Origin: Bacteroidaceae bacterium
GTDB lineage: Bacteria; Bacteroidota; Bacteroidia; Bacteroidales; Barnesiellaceae_A
Assembly: GCA_017531985.1 (NCBI GenBank)
Contig: JAFXJY010000016.1
Coordinates: forward strand, 1 to 64,000
Reading direction: 5' to 3'
DNA length: 64,000 nt
The position numbers and the translations under genes were made by a program. Numbering within the stretch: position 1 is the first letter of the stretch; every line of letters begins with the position of its first letter. The notes under the pieces are model-generated. The model made no database searches. It had not been told where the DNA came from and saw nothing but the letters and a program-made list of their open reading frames with translations. This document shows, in pieces, positions 36,227-46,306 of the stretch.

Positions 36227-38677
36227 TTAGAAAGAAAGAGTTAGATTGGCACCGAATGTGATGGGGCGACCTTGTTGAACAAATGCATTGGGTTGTGCAA
36301 GATTCTGGGCATTGGTCGTCTCAAAGTAGAATGTGTTGTATTGTGTGTTGGTGAGATTTTTACCCCACAGATTTATTTCTAACCATTTCCACTTGTAAGA
36401 GAGATTGGCATTGAGTAGTGCATAGAAAGACTGGCTGGCATTATTGACCTCAGTCCAGTAGATGTCGCCATTACCATTGCACTGAGCCGATAGGGTAATG
36501 GATTGTTCCTTAGCAAGCTCCCATGTATATGCACCGCTTACCATAAAAGAGTGTGCCGGTGCAAATGGAACATGATTGCCTGTGTAATTAATATAACCTT
36601 TCTCGCCGGGAGTACCTATCTCGTAGTTCTTGAATGTGGCATGTGTGTAACCGTAGGAGGCCGAAAGACGCAGATTATTGATGGGCATGATGTTAAATGC
36701 TGCTTCAAGACCATAACTTTCGGTGCGTCCTGAGTTGCGGGTGACGCGACCATAACCGCTAACGGTCGACAATTGTTGATTGTAACAATCTATGTAGAAG
36801 AGTGACAATTCGGTATTGATGCGATTGTTCCATGCATTGCCTCGCATGCCTATCTCATAATTCCAGCTATACTCGGGCTTGTAGGCAATGGCATCTTCAA
36901 TATTATTCATATTGTCATCACTGACGTGTCCCGAAAAAATGCCATTCATCTGAGCTATGATTCCTTGTGCCATGGGACTGTCACCCATCATTCCTCGTAT
37001 AATGTCGGTTGCATTTTCACCAACAGAGGTAATCATACCGTTTCGCATCTGCGATTGTATAAGATTGGAGAAGGCTTGATAATTGTAACCTCCCGAACGA
37101 TAGCCACGAGCTATTGATGCGTATGCCATGAAGTCTTTATTCAATATATATTTAAGTTCATACTTGGGCAGTAACTCAATGTTGCCTTGATGTATGTAGC
37201 CATCGATGTTGGGTGTTGTTGTAAAAGGAACGGGTATAGTCATAGGACCCATAGCTATTGTGGCTGTACCGGTCATATTCTCTTCTGTGGCAGTATTGTG
37301 ACGGAGGGCATTATGCTCATATTCAAGTCTTGCTCCTAAGGCAAATGAAAAGTTGGAGTCGAAAATCCGCTTGGCTTCCATTTGTCCGAACGCTGCAATA
37401 GAGTAGGTGGGAGTGTAATAATCACCATTAATTGTCAGATTGGTGTTATTGATATCGATGTTTATATCGGGCATCTTCGGATTTTGCAACTTGGCAGCAG
37501 CCATGGCTGCGTTGCTTGTTCCTTCTATCAGGTAATCAATACCATCACTAAGGAACTCGACCGGTGCATCTACCCGTAAGTCTTGGTACGAACCAAAAAC
37601 ACCGGCTGTCCAGCCCCAATGCTCATTTTCGTGACCGCGTAAGACAACTTCTTGCGTAATGGCATGTGAGCGTTGTTTCTGAGCGAGTGTAAATATACTG
37701 AGTGGCGTAAAATCTTGGTCCATATTCATCTCGTCATTGAGATATTGATAGCTTGTTGTAGACGTGAGTAAGAAGTTGTCGTGACGATATTCCATCTGCA
37801 ACCCGGTGGTAAGAATTGTGCGTTTATATCCGGCTGGTGAATTGTAATTAATGTCGCCAATCTTACCACTATTGGTATCGAATGAGGCATAAGGATAACC
37901 CGATTGATCACCATTATCGATACTTGCCGATAAGCTCCATTTAATGCGTTGAGATGACTTCCAGTCAAGTTGAATCCGACCATTTATTGAGTACTCATTG
38001 CCACAATAATCGTTTGTGTAGAGATTTTTATGATAGCCTTTGTGGCTGTCATAACTGATAGCTGCTGTGAGAGCTAAATTCTCGGCGAGTTTCCATGATG
38101 AGTCAAACGATGCATCTATTGTTGAATAATTTCCATATCCTAAGCGTACTCGATATCCTTGTCGTTCGAAAGGTGAGTGTGTGTAGATGTTGATGAGTCC
38201 GGCCATGGTGTTGCGACCATATAATGTTCCTTGGGGACCTCGCAGTACTTCAATGCGTGCCACATCTATCAAGTCTATGTCATAAGCACTCTTGTCAAGT
38301 ATGGGCATGTTATTGATGCTGAGTCCAACAGCAGGTGAGTTGATGCGTGAACCTATACCACGAATATAAGCCGATGTGATGAGGTTGGAACCGTAATCGG
38401 GTATAAATACATTGCTCACTATCGATGAAATGTCCTTGATGGAGATGATATTCATCTGTTCTAAATTGCGTTCGCTCAGTAGTGTTATCGAACCCGGCAT
38501 CTCAAATAGTTCCGATTCTACTTTGGGATTACTTATTACTGTGACTTCATCGAGCCGGTATGACCGTATTCCTATTGAGTCGATGGTATTCTCTTGTATA
38601 GGCTCTTGTGCTATCGACAGCACTGTGACACAAGCCAGTAGGCTCGCAGTGAGTAGTTTGCGTGTATTGATAAACAT
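36227..38677 (-). CDS. TonB-dependent outer membrane receptor
   Basis: A receptor of 816 residues. After the signal peptide (to about 24) comes a plug domain (about 45-150: VEVLRGPQG-type motif as IEVLRGPQGTLYGRNTMAGLINI) and a 22-strand barrel ending in a C-terminal Phe. It lacks the SusC N-terminal CNA-B extension and has no SusD partner, so a siderophore, vitamin or metal complex is likelier than a glycan. A stretch around residues 540-600 is rich in Met (QSQMRNGM, IRGMMGDSPM). The start at 38677 is set by the -7 box at 38705-38712, which excludes the earlier ATG at 38707. Confidence 0.9.
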   Translation of the reverse strand: MFINTRKLLTASLLACVTVLSIAQEPIQENTIDSIGIRSYRLDEVTVISNPKVESELFEMPGSITLLSERNLEQMNIISIKDISSIVSNVFIPDYGSNLITSAYIRGIGSRINSPAVGLSINNMPILDKSAYDIDLIDVARIEVLRGPQGTLYGRNTMAGLINIYTHSPFERQGYRVRLGYGNYSTIDASFDSSWKLAENLALTAAISYDSHKGYHKNLYTNDYCGNEYSINGRIQLDWKSSQRIKWSLSASIDNGDQSGYPYASFDTNSGKIGDINYNSPAGYKRTILTTGLQMEYRHDNFLLTSTTSYQYLNDEMNMDQDFTPLSIFTLAQKQRSHAITQEVVLRGHENEHWGWTAGVFGSYQDLRVDAPVEFLSDGIDYLIEGTSNAAMAAAKLQNPKMPDINIDINNTNLTINGDYYTPTYSIAAFGQMEAKRIFDSNFSFALGARLEYEHNALRHNTATEENMTGTATIAMGPMTIPVPFTTTPNIDGYIHQGNIELLPKYELKYILNKDFMAYASIARGYRSGGYNYQAFSNLIQSQMRNGMITSVGENATDIIRGMMGDSPMAQGIIAQMNGIFSGHVSDDNMNNIEDAIAYKPEYSWNYEIGMRGNAWNNRINTELSLFYIDCYNQQLSTVSGYGRVTRNSGRTESYGLEAAFNIMPINNLRLSASYGYTHATFKNYEIGTPGEKGYINYTGNHVPFAPAHSFMVSGAYTWELAKEQSITLSAQCNGNGDIYWTEVNNASQSFYALLNANLSYKWKWLEINLWGKNLTNTQYNTFYFETTNAQNLAQPNAFVQQGRPITFGANLTLSF

Positions 38678-38704
38678 ATCTTTTTTTGTTTGAAAAATTT
38701 CCGA

Positions 38705-38712
38705 CAAAGTTA
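38705..38712 (-). promoter_or_regulatory. -7 box of the TonB receptor gene
   Basis: Minus-strand TAACTTTG fits the consensus and lies 28 bases before the chosen start codon. Confidence 0.6.
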
Positions 38713-39286
38713 CCGTAAAAATTAAATATGCACAATCACTAATTTTAGTGATTTTTTATTAAACCTACACAATCCCGAATCTTATCTCATGCTATCATTA
38801 AGTGAATCTATATAAATGACTCAGATAAATCATTCGTTGATTATCGGAATCATCCATTTTGCTTACTATATGTTTTTTAGTTCTCTTTCCTTCTTGATGT
38901 CAATCATATAGCACGTTATACTCGTGCATCTGAAACAAAAATCTTTTCAAAAAAAAGAATCAAAATCGCAACAATGAAGTTGATGGATGTTTACTTAACA
39001 TAATCCACTGCAACCATGTATTAAAAATTATCATTACCATGATGCTCTTATTACGATTAAATATATAAATATTTCTAAAATCAATGAACATTGATGTGTG
39101 AGTTTGTTATAATGTTACATTATTTTTATCTATCTTTGTACTTCATAAGTAATGTTATCCTTCGATGGAAATAAACTTGCTTGTAGATGGGAAATATTCT
39201 ATTTGCTTAAAGATTAGCGTTTTACGTTGACTTTGAGGAGCCATTGTATTGCTTTTTTGTGAATGTAAACTAATGAAGTGCTTGTC
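38713..39286. other. intergenic region with capsule locus leader
   Basis: No gene seen in 574 bases. It holds the palindrome TCAATGAACATTGA (39081-39094), a -7 box at 39131-39138 and a leader of about 140 bases ahead of upxY. The part at about 38820-38985 has loose similarity to 44990-45160 inside the capsule locus. I looked for inverted repeats that would make the promoter invertible and saw none. Confidence 0.5.
39131..39138 (+). promoter_or_regulatory. -7 box of the capsule operon
   Basis: TATCTTTG fits the consensus. It leaves an untranslated leader of about 140 bases in which an UpxY-type antiterminator could act. Confidence 0.6.
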
Positions 39287-39844
39287 ATGTGTGTGAAAAA
39301 TAGCGAAGAGCCGATCGAATGGTTCGCACTGAGTGCTCCGTATCGTAATGAACTGAAAGCCAAAGCACTCCTTGATGAGCAAGGGGTAGAGAACTATCTG
39401 CCCATGCAGCACAAGATAGTTACTGACAAAAAAGGTAAAAAGGTGAGGAAACTAATGCCGGTTGTAAGCAATCTGCTCTTTGCCCGCACAACTCGTACTC
39501 ATCTGCAAGAAATTAAGACAGGCGTACATTATCTGCAATATCGCACCCGCGTAGTCAATGGTCGCAACGTACCTATTGTAGTACCCGATTATCAGATGAA
39601 ACAATTTATTGCCGTGTGTGATACTCGTAATGAACAACTGATATTTCTCACTCCCCAAGAGATTAACCTATCGAAAGGTACACCTGTGCGAGTGATAGGC
39701 GGTATGTTTGATGGAGTGGAGGGTCTCTTCTTAAAGGTGAAAGGCGTGCGTTCACGACGTGTAGTCGTGCAAGTTGATGGCATAGCTGTTGCCACTGCCG
39801 AAATAGAACCTCAATATATCGAAGTCATCCAATCATCGAAATAA
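39287..39844 (+). CDS. UpxY-family transcription antiterminator
   Basis: A 185-residue NusG-like protein: N-terminal NGN domain (WFALSAPYRNELKAKALLDE, then YLPM and SNLLFAR) and a C-terminal KOW segment (GTPVRVIGGMFDGVEGLF). Such proteins are the first gene of Bacteroides capsule operons and prevent early termination in their own leader. ATG 39287 is preferred over GTG 39278. The capsule genes follow on the same strand. Confidence 0.9.
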   Translation: MCVKNSEEPIEWFALSAPYRNELKAKALLDEQGVENYLPMQHKIVTDKKGKKVRKLMPVVSNLLFARTTRTHLQEIKTGVHYLQYRTRVVNGRNVPIVVPDYQMKQFIAVCDTRNEQLIFLTPQEINLSKGTPVRVIGGMFDGVEGLFLKVKGVRSRRVVVQVDGIAVATAEIEPQYIEVIQSSK

Positions 39845-39963
39845 CTTATAAGATAAACTGAAAATGTACATGATAGATAGAGCAACGGATGGATCAAAAA
39901 TCCACTCTCCTGTATTGTCTCTATCATCATAATCCACTTAGGAAACCTTAATATAATAGCACG

Positions 39964-41280
39964 ATGAAAATAGCAGTTGCAGGAACAGGATATGTGGGAT
40001 TATCTATCGCTACCTTGTTAGCTCAGCACAATGAGGTGGTAGCTGTGGATGTTATTCCCGAGAAGGTCGAAATTATCAATAACAACAAGTCGCCCATTCA
40101 AGATGAATATATCGAGAAGTATCTTGCCGAGAAAAACTTAAACCTACGGGCTACACTCGATACACAAGAGGCATATAGGGATGCCGACTTTGTAATTATA
40201 GCCGCCCCCACCAACTACGACAGTCAGAAGAACTTCTTCGATACATCGACCGTCGAGCAAGTGATAGACCTCGTGCTAAGTATCAATCCCGATGCCGTAA
40301 TGGTTATAAAAAGTACAATTCCGGTGGGATATTGTCGCTCGCTTTATGTCAAGTATGCACACCGATTTAGCGTTGATGAGCATTTAAGAAACAAAAAATT
40401 CAATCTGCTGTTCTCTCCCGAGTTTCTTCGCGAAAGCAAGGCTCTTTACGACAATCTCTATCCCTCTCGCATCATTGTGGGAATACCCAAGTATATAGCC
40501 AACTACGATGAGGAAAACAGGGCTATTGCAGCCATTGCCGACATTGACCAACTCGAAAAAGCAGCACACACCTTTGCACAACTATTGCAGGAAGGAGCTA
40601 TCAAAGAGAATATCGATATACTGTATATGGGGTTGAAAGAAGCCGAGGCCGTCAAGCTGTTTGCCAACACCTATCTCGCATTGCGAGTAAGTTATTTCAA
40701 CGAACTCGATACCTATGCCGAGATGAAAGGTCTCGACACGCAAGCCATCATTACCGGTATAGGCTTAGACCCCCGCATAGGAACACACTATAACAACCCC
40801 TCATTCGGTTACGGAGGCTACTGCCTGCCCAAGGACACCAAGCAACTGCTTGCCAACTACAACGATGTGCCACAAAACATGATGACAGCCATTGTTGAGA
40901 GCAACCGCACTCGCAAAGACTTCATTGCCGACCAAGTACTCGCCAAGGCAGGATACTACACCGGGTCAAGTGCATGGGATGCTACTCGCGAACAAGAAAT
41001 AACCATCGGAGTATACCGTCTAACGATGAAATCCAACTCCGACAACTTTCGCCAGAGTGCCATACAAGGCGTGATGAAACGCATCAAAGCAAAGGGAGCA
41101 AAAGTAATCATTTACGAGCCAACACTCGACGATGGAGCCATGTTCTTTGGCAGTGAAATAGTCAACGACTTGGCAACCTTCAAGCAGCGTTCACAAGCCA
41201 TCATAGCCAATCGTTACGACACCTGTCTTGACGATGTCATCGACAAAGTATATACTCGCGACATCTTCCGCCGCGATTGA
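39964..41280 (+). CDS. ugd: UDP-glucose/GDP-mannose 6-dehydrogenase family enzyme
   Basis: A 438-residue nucleotide-sugar dehydrogenase making a uronic acid donor. It shows the NAD loop [10 protein letters not shown] at residues 7-16, [16 protein letters not shown], and catalytic Cys in [16 protein letters not shown]-glucose 6-dehydrogenase is the likeliest assignment; a UDP-acyl-aminosugar dehydrogenase is possible. The GC content is still like the chromosomal flanks here. A possible stem-loop lies just upstream (about 39873-39930). Confidence 0.87.
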   Translation: MKIAVAGTGYVGLSIATLLAQHNEVVAVDVIPEKVEIINNNKSPIQDEYIEKYLAEKNLNLRATLDTQEAYRDADFVIIAAPTNYDSQKNFFDTSTVEQVIDLVLSINPDAVMVIKSTIPVGYCRSLYVKYAHRFSVDEHLRNKKFNLLFSPEFLRESKALYDNLYPSRIIVGIPKYIANYDEENRAIAAIADIDQLEKAAHTFAQLLQEGAIKENIDILYMGLKEAEAVKLFANTYLALRVSYFNELDTYAEMKGLDTQAIITGIGLDPRIGTHYNNPSFGYGGYCLPKDTKQLLANYNDVPQNMMTAIVESNRTRKDFIADQVLAKAGYYTGSSAWDATREQEITIGVYRLTMKSNSDNFRQSAIQGVMKRIKAKGAKVIIYEPTLDDGAMFFGSEIVNDLATFKQRSQAIIANRYDTCLDDVIDKVYTRDIFRRD

Positions 41281-41367
41281 TTAAGACATATACTTGGCAA
41301 ATTATGAATGATATGATACTATTTTCATCGCTTGCATTTTCCTAATGGTGTAGTAAATATTCCATAT

Positions 41368-42870
41368 ATGAATCAACTCAAGGCTGGTGTAGTTCTTAAT
41401 TATGTAATTATAATTCTTAACATATTGATGGGGTTGATATATACTCCATATATGTTGCGTACTATGGGACAGAGTGAGTATGGATTATATTCACTTGTTG
41501 CATCAGTAATATCTTACCTTACTATCTTAGACCTCGGATTTGGAAATGCTGTGATACGTTATACAGCCAAATTTCGGGCAGAAGGAAAGCAAACCGAGCA
41601 GTATGAAATGTTTGGAATGTTTTTTATTCTATATATCATTATTGGTATTATTGCGTTTGTTGCCGGATTGGTACTATACAACAATGTCAATAACTTATTT
41701 GGCAACACGATGTCCATATATGAACTGGATAGAGCTCGTATAATGATGCTCTTAATGATATTCAACGTGGCTGTAACTTTCCCATTCAGTATATTTAGTT
41801 CTATTATTACAGCATATGAAAACTTTGTTTTTGCCAAGAGTGTCAATATAATTCGCATAATACTCAATACCATTGTGATGATCTGCTTATTGTCAATGGG
41901 ATATAAAGCTGTTGCAATGGTAGTAGTGCAAACTATATTTAATTTAGCCACACTTATTATCAATTTTATTTACTGTAAATATCGGTTACATATAAAGATA
42001 ATCTTTCGTCGTTTTGAATGGAAATTTTTCAAGGAGGTTGCCATATATTCATTTTGGATATTTCTGAATATAATACTTGATCGAGTATATTGGAGTTCTG
42101 GTCAATTTATTCTTGGTCTTGTAGTGGGTACTGCATCAGTTGCGGTCTATGCAATTGCCGTACATTTGGCTCAAATGTTTATGAGTTTTTCAACAGCTAT
42201 CAGTGGAGTGTTTTTGCCCAAAGTTACAGCTATGGTAGCTCGAAGTGATGATAAAAACGAAATATCAGATCTTTTCATACGTACAGGTCGCATACAATAC
42301 ACCGTTCTAAGTATTATATTATTTGGTTTTATTACTTTTGGTAAAAGTTTCATTAATCTTTGGGCAGGGGGCGATTATATGGAAGCTTATATTATTACAG
42401 TTCTGTTTTTTATAGGCTTTTTACCCGACCTTATTCAAAATATAGGTATATCTATTCTTCAAGCCCGTAATCAATTGAAGTTTCGTTCTTTGTTATATAT
42501 CACGGTTGCTATAATAAGTTTTATATTACAGTATTTAGGGGGTAAAAAGTATGGAATTATGGGATGTTCGATAGCAGTATCTGTCACCTTGTTTGTTTGT
42601 AATGGGTTGATAATGAATATATATTATTATAAAACTCAAGGTCTTGCAATAATTCGCTTTTGGAAAGAAATTGTTAAAATGTCAATAATGCCATCGATAT
42701 TGTGTCTGGTCGCATCTTATATATGCAGTAATATAAATATTGATACATGGTCTCGACTTATTATTGCAATAACTGTATTTATAATATTATATATACCATT
42801 GTTCTATAAATTTAGTTCTAATACCGAAGAGAAAACTTTGATATTGAATACAATAAAAAAATCTCTGTAA
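41368..42870 (+). CDS. Wzx-type polysaccharide flippase
   Basis: A 500-residue membrane protein with 12-14 predicted helices (begins MNQLKAGVVLNYVIIILNIL, then TPYMLRTMGQSEYGLYSL), a MATE/MOP-superfamily repeat-unit exporter. It should move lipid-linked repeat units across the inner membrane. ATG 41368 is preferred over upstream TTG. The gene is strongly AT-rich compared with ugd. Its stop codon overlaps the next start (TAATG). Confidence 0.88.
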   Translation: MNQLKAGVVLNYVIIILNILMGLIYTPYMLRTMGQSEYGLYSLVASVISYLTILDLGFGNAVIRYTAKFRAEGKQTEQYEMFGMFFILYIIIGIIAFVAGLVLYNNVNNLFGNTMSIYELDRARIMMLLMIFNVAVTFPFSIFSSIITAYENFVFAKSVNIIRIILNTIVMICLLSMGYKAVAMVVVQTIFNLATLIINFIYCKYRLHIKIIFRRFEWKFFKEVAIYSFWIFLNIILDRVYWSSGQFILGLVVGTASVAVYAIAVHLAQMFMSFSTAISGVFLPKVTAMVARSDDKNEISDLFIRTGRIQYTVLSIILFGFITFGKSFINLWAGGDYMEAYIITVLFFIGFLPDLIQNIGISILQARNQLKFRSLLYITVAIISFILQYLGGKKYGIMGCSIAVSVTLFVCNGLIMNIYYYKTQGLAIIRFWKEIVKMSIMPSILCLVASYICSNINIDTWSRLIIAITVFIILYIPLFYKFSSNTEEKTLILNTIKKSL

Positions 42871-43784
42871 TGCCTCGTGTAAGTATTATTGTTCCTGTAT
42901 ACAATGCTGAGAACTATATAGTTCAGTGCCTTGATAGTATTTTAAATCAGACGTTTCAAGATTTCGAGGTTATCATAGTAGATGATGGTAGTACTGATAA
43001 TAGTGCTAAGATATGTAATAAATATGCAGAACAAGACCATCGCATAATACTTATAAAAAAGTCAAATGGAGGTGTTAGTGCAGCTCGAAATATCGCCATA
43101 TCGCAAGCATCGGGTGAGTGGATTACGTTTCTTGATGCCGATGATATGCTATTTCCTGATTGTTTGGAGCAATGTGTTTCTATTATGGAAATAAAAAAAT
43201 TAGATCTCCTTCAATTTTCTTTATCGCGAACCTATGATAGGTCAATAAACAATGCATTACCTCCTGATATTCATGTGTATAATTCTTCTGATTTTTTTAG
43301 TGTTATGCATAATGTTTCAGCTGGTGGAAGTTTTATAAAACTTTCGACTCTATTGGATAATAACATAAGATTTAACGAAACGATTAAATTGGCAGAAGAT
43401 CAGTTATTTATACTGAATGTTATAAAAAATTCTAATAGAATTTCTATTATACCATCTGTCCTTTATTATTATCGCTTGAATGAGAATAGTGCTACACATA
43501 CTTCAAGGGAGGATGATGTGTTGCGAACTTGCCATGTGTTGTACATAGAAAAAATGGCACATCCCGAATTTGTTCATCAAGTGGATAACACCATATTGAA
43601 TCTTGTTTTCAATATGGTTGTGTATTCTCGAAATAAAACTAATATAGATCAGATAATTAAATTGTATAAAAAAGCAAATATAAAATATTGTGATAGAGTG
43701 CCACTTGCTACGCAGTGTTTCTATTGGTTATCCTGCTTCAATGTGCAATTTGCGGTATTTGTTTCGCGACTCTATTATAATTGA
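42870..43784 (+). CDS. family 2 glycosyltransferase
   Basis: A 304-residue GT-A fold glycosyltransferase with SIIVPVYNAENYIVQCLDSI at the N-terminus, VDDGSTDNS, and the DADD motif (FLDADDM) that binds the metal and nucleotide. Adds one sugar of the repeat unit; donor and acceptor unknown. Its start overlaps the flippase stop, so the two are translationally coupled. AT-rich. Confidence 0.88.
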   Translation: MPRVSIIVPVYNAENYIVQCLDSILNQTFQDFEVIIVDDGSTDNSAKICNKYAEQDHRIILIKKSNGGVSAARNIAISQASGEWITFLDADDMLFPDCLEQCVSIMEIKKLDLLQFSLSRTYDRSINNALPPDIHVYNSSDFFSVMHNVSAGGSFIKLSTLLDNNIRFNETIKLAEDQLFILNVIKNSNRISIIPSVLYYYRLNENSATHTSREDDVLRTCHVLYIEKMAHPEFVHQVDNTILNLVFNMVVYSRNKTNIDQIIKLYKKANIKYCDRVPLATQCFYWLSCFNVQFAVFVSRLYYN

Positions 43785-43806
43785 TAATAAATTTGTTATT
43801 AAGTTG

Positions 43807-44985
43807 ATGGTTGATAAAAAAACTATTTTAGACGGCATAAGTTTGCTATGCTTGTTTTTTGCAGCAGTATTTTCTTTGGATGATGCTATGAATACATATG
43901 CATTGTACGGAGCATTACCTATTGCAATGCTTTGTTGTTTTGTATCAAATAATCCCATTAAAAATAATAGGTATATAAAGTTGCTGATATTTTTATATAT
44001 CTGGGTTGCGGTTTGTTATCCATTTGCTTACTATCCCGATTTGGCTAATAGAGAAATGAAGCAAATATTGGGCTGTTTTATACTTTGTTTTACAGTGGCA
44101 TCGTTGGCATCCAAACCTGTAAATATAACTCCATTATATTTAGTATATTGTTTATTATTGCTATTTGCGTGGAATTATGCTCATGACAATATTATGAAAG
44201 ATGCAATTTTAGGAACTGATAGATTAAATGATGAAAATCTCAATGCTAATACCTTGGCATACTATACGTTTTTTGTAACGATTAGTATATATGCATTAGG
44301 TGAGTATGCACCGCAGAAATTGAGATTTATATTTAGAATTTTATTCTGGGCAACAATAGTATTGAGTTTTATAACAGCTATCTATACAGCTTCTCGTCAA
44401 GTACTGCTTATACAAGTTCCTTTATATGTATGTCTTATATTCCATCGATATTTCATAGGAAATAGAACTCACCGATTTTTCCCGATACTTATTGTTGTTG
44501 TAAGTTGTCTATTCCTTTATTCTCTGTATACTGACTATGGTGAAACTATCTTTAATGATAGTTTGTTAAAGAAACGTTCTGAAATAGAATTTAAAGACGA
44601 TGTCCGTTATACGATAATTAAAGAGTCATTGGAACTCTTCAAATCCGAACCTGCTTTGGGATATGGACCCGGCAACTCATCTCAATTTATATCTACCGGT
44701 CACTTTACCCATAATACCTTTCTTGAATTAATGGTAAACTGTGGATTGGTTGGTTTTTTGATATACTTATATATGGTATTATCTTTTATCTGGACGCAAT
44801 ACAAACGTTGGAGGAAAGCAAAAGATAAGAGTTATTTGTTTTTTGCTATATTTGGTGTTTTCTGGTTTGTTGATCAGTTTTTTTATGTTTTCTATACGCA
44901 TCTGTGGTTGATTTCATTTTTTATACTTGTAGCCACTCATTCCGAAGTATATTACTCTCGGAGTTATAAAAGAGAACTTCTATAA
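43807..44985 (+). CDS. Wzy/O-antigen ligase-like polymerase
   Basis: A 392-residue polytopic membrane protein (about 10-12 helices) with a large loop containing GYGPGNSSQF and HFTHNTFLELMVNCGL, a pattern seen in O-antigen ligase/Wzy-like (Wzy_C) proteins. It probably polymerises repeat units in the periplasm. Start chosen at ATG 43807 (MVDKKTILDG), 22 bases after the glycosyltransferase stop; longer frames overlap that gene. Very AT-rich. Confidence 0.82.
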   Translation: MVDKKTILDGISLLCLFFAAVFSLDDAMNTYALYGALPIAMLCCFVSNNPIKNNRYIKLLIFLYIWVAVCYPFAYYPDLANREMKQILGCFILCFTVASLASKPVNITPLYLVYCLLLLFAWNYAHDNIMKDAILGTDRLNDENLNANTLAYYTFFVTISIYALGEYAPQKLRFIFRILFWATIVLSFITAIYTASRQVLLIQVPLYVCLIFHRYFIGNRTHRFFPILIVVVSCLFLYSLYTDYGETIFNDSLLKKRSEIEFKDDVRYTIIKESLELFKSEPALGYGPGNSSQFISTGHFTHNTFLELMVNCGLVGFLIYLYMVLSFIWTQYKRWRKAKDKSYLFFAIFGVFWFVDQFFYVFYTHLWLISFFILVATHSEVYYSRSYKRELL

Positions 44986-45213
44986 ATTCCGCAGATTAAT
45001 AATTCATTTATTATCGGAAATATTTTTCTTTTTTGCTTTATTTTTTTCTTGGTATCTTTCAGTTTTTACCTCAATCACATAGATTGGTATGCTCTTTCGG
45101 CTAAAATCAAAAATCTACTCTGAGCAAAAATCATAACAATGTAACTTATAGTAGCACACGAAACTATTCCGTAATAGGTGAAAATCTGTCACAACTCATT
45201 AAATTAAAAAATA
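44986..45213. other. gap inside the capsule locus
   Basis: A 228-base AT-rich stretch without a gene. It carries TATCTTTC near 45055, close to a -7 box, so a secondary promoter is possible. Its order of short motifs (ATTATCGGAA, TCAATCA-ATAG, AAAAATC, AACAATG) resembles 38820-38985 upstream of the locus. Confidence 0.35.
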
Positions 45214-46296
45214 GTGAATATATTACATATACATACGAGTCTGCAAGGCGGTGGTATAGAAGCTATGATATGTGGTCTTGCGAATGAGATGGTGAAGACA
45301 AATAATGTAGTCGTATGCACTATATTTAAGCCTCAAAATACGGACGTTTTTCAGAACAAAATAGATACTCGGGTACAATGTTTATCATTAAATAAGACGA
45401 AACAGGGATTTTCTTTAAAGGAGATATTTAAAATTGTAGCGTTAATAAGTAAAAATAAATATGATGTTGTTCATATACATGGTTCTTTCTATTACTACTT
45501 TTTAGCAATTTTGTTATTTCATAAGCGTATAAAATTTTTTTATACAGTGCATTCCGATGCTTTTATGGAATGTAGCTATTGGGATAGAAAGATTTTATGG
45601 TTAAAGAGATTTTGTTTTAGAAGAGGGTGGATAAAAGCTATTACAATATCTCCTGACTCTCAATTATCTTTTAAGAAGTTATATAACAGTAAAAGTAAAT
45701 TAATCTATAATGGTGTTCCTAAGCCTTTAATATCTACCCCCAATATATTATCTCAATATAAAATTAATAAAGCGACAAAAGTATTTCTTCATGCCGGGCG
45801 TATTTCAAAACCCAAGAATCAATTTGTTTTGTGTAAAGTTTTCAGACGTTTGATTGATGAAGGTCATGATATTGTTCTCGTTATTGCAGGTGGTTGTCAA
45901 GATATGTCTATATATAAATCTATTAGTACATATTTCTCAGAACGAATACATTATATTGGAGAGAAATCCAATGTAATTGATTACATGGCTGATGCTGATG
46001 CTATGTGTTTGCCGTCTCTATGGGAAGGTCTTCCTATAACATTGCTTGAAGCTTTTTCAATAGGATGTATTTCTATCTGCACTCCCGTAGGTGGAATTAA
46101 GAATATAATAGAAGATGGTGTAAATGGGTTATTATCGGCAAGTAGTAATGAAGATGATTATTACAATGCGATGAAGCGTTATTTAGAGTTAAGTTCTAAG
46201 CAAATTGAGGCTTTGCGAAGAGCTGCATTTGAATCATTTGCTAAGTTTGATATTAAAAACGTATCCAAAGAGTATTTGGATTTCTATTCTGAATAA
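45214..46296 (+). CDS. family 4-type (GT-B) glycosyltransferase
   Basis: A 360-residue GT-B enzyme starting at GTG with NILHIHTSLQGGGIEAMICG, the glycine-rich acceptor loop. The C-terminal donor domain has FLHAGRISKPKNQ, YIGEKSNVIDYM and CLPSLWEGLPITLLEAFSIG, with the E-x7-E pattern of retaining GT4 enzymes. The linkage is unknown. Strongly AT-rich, like its neighbours. Confidence 0.88.
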   Translation: MNILHIHTSLQGGGIEAMICGLANEMVKTNNVVVCTIFKPQNTDVFQNKIDTRVQCLSLNKTKQGFSLKEIFKIVALISKNKYDVVHIHGSFYYYFLAILLFHKRIKFFYTVHSDAFMECSYWDRKILWLKRFCFRRGWIKAITISPDSQLSFKKLYNSKSKLIYNGVPKPLISTPNILSQYKINKATKVFLHAGRISKPKNQFVLCKVFRRLIDEGHDIVLVIAGGCQDMSIYKSISTYFSERIHYIGEKSNVIDYMADADAMCLPSLWEGLPITLLEAFSIGCISICTPVGGIKNIIEDGVNGLLSASSNEDDYYNAMKRYLELSSKQIEALRRAAFESFAKFDIKNVSKEYLDFYSE

Positions 46297-46306
46297 TTAA
46301 TAACCT

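Noticed and set aside
36227..38677. SusC of a polysaccharide utilisation locus
   Set aside because: There is no SusD neighbour and no N-terminal carboxypeptidase-like extension.
38713..39286. Invertible capsule promoter
   Set aside because: No facing inverted repeats flanking the -7 box at 39131-39138 could be found by eye, and no invertase is in the window.
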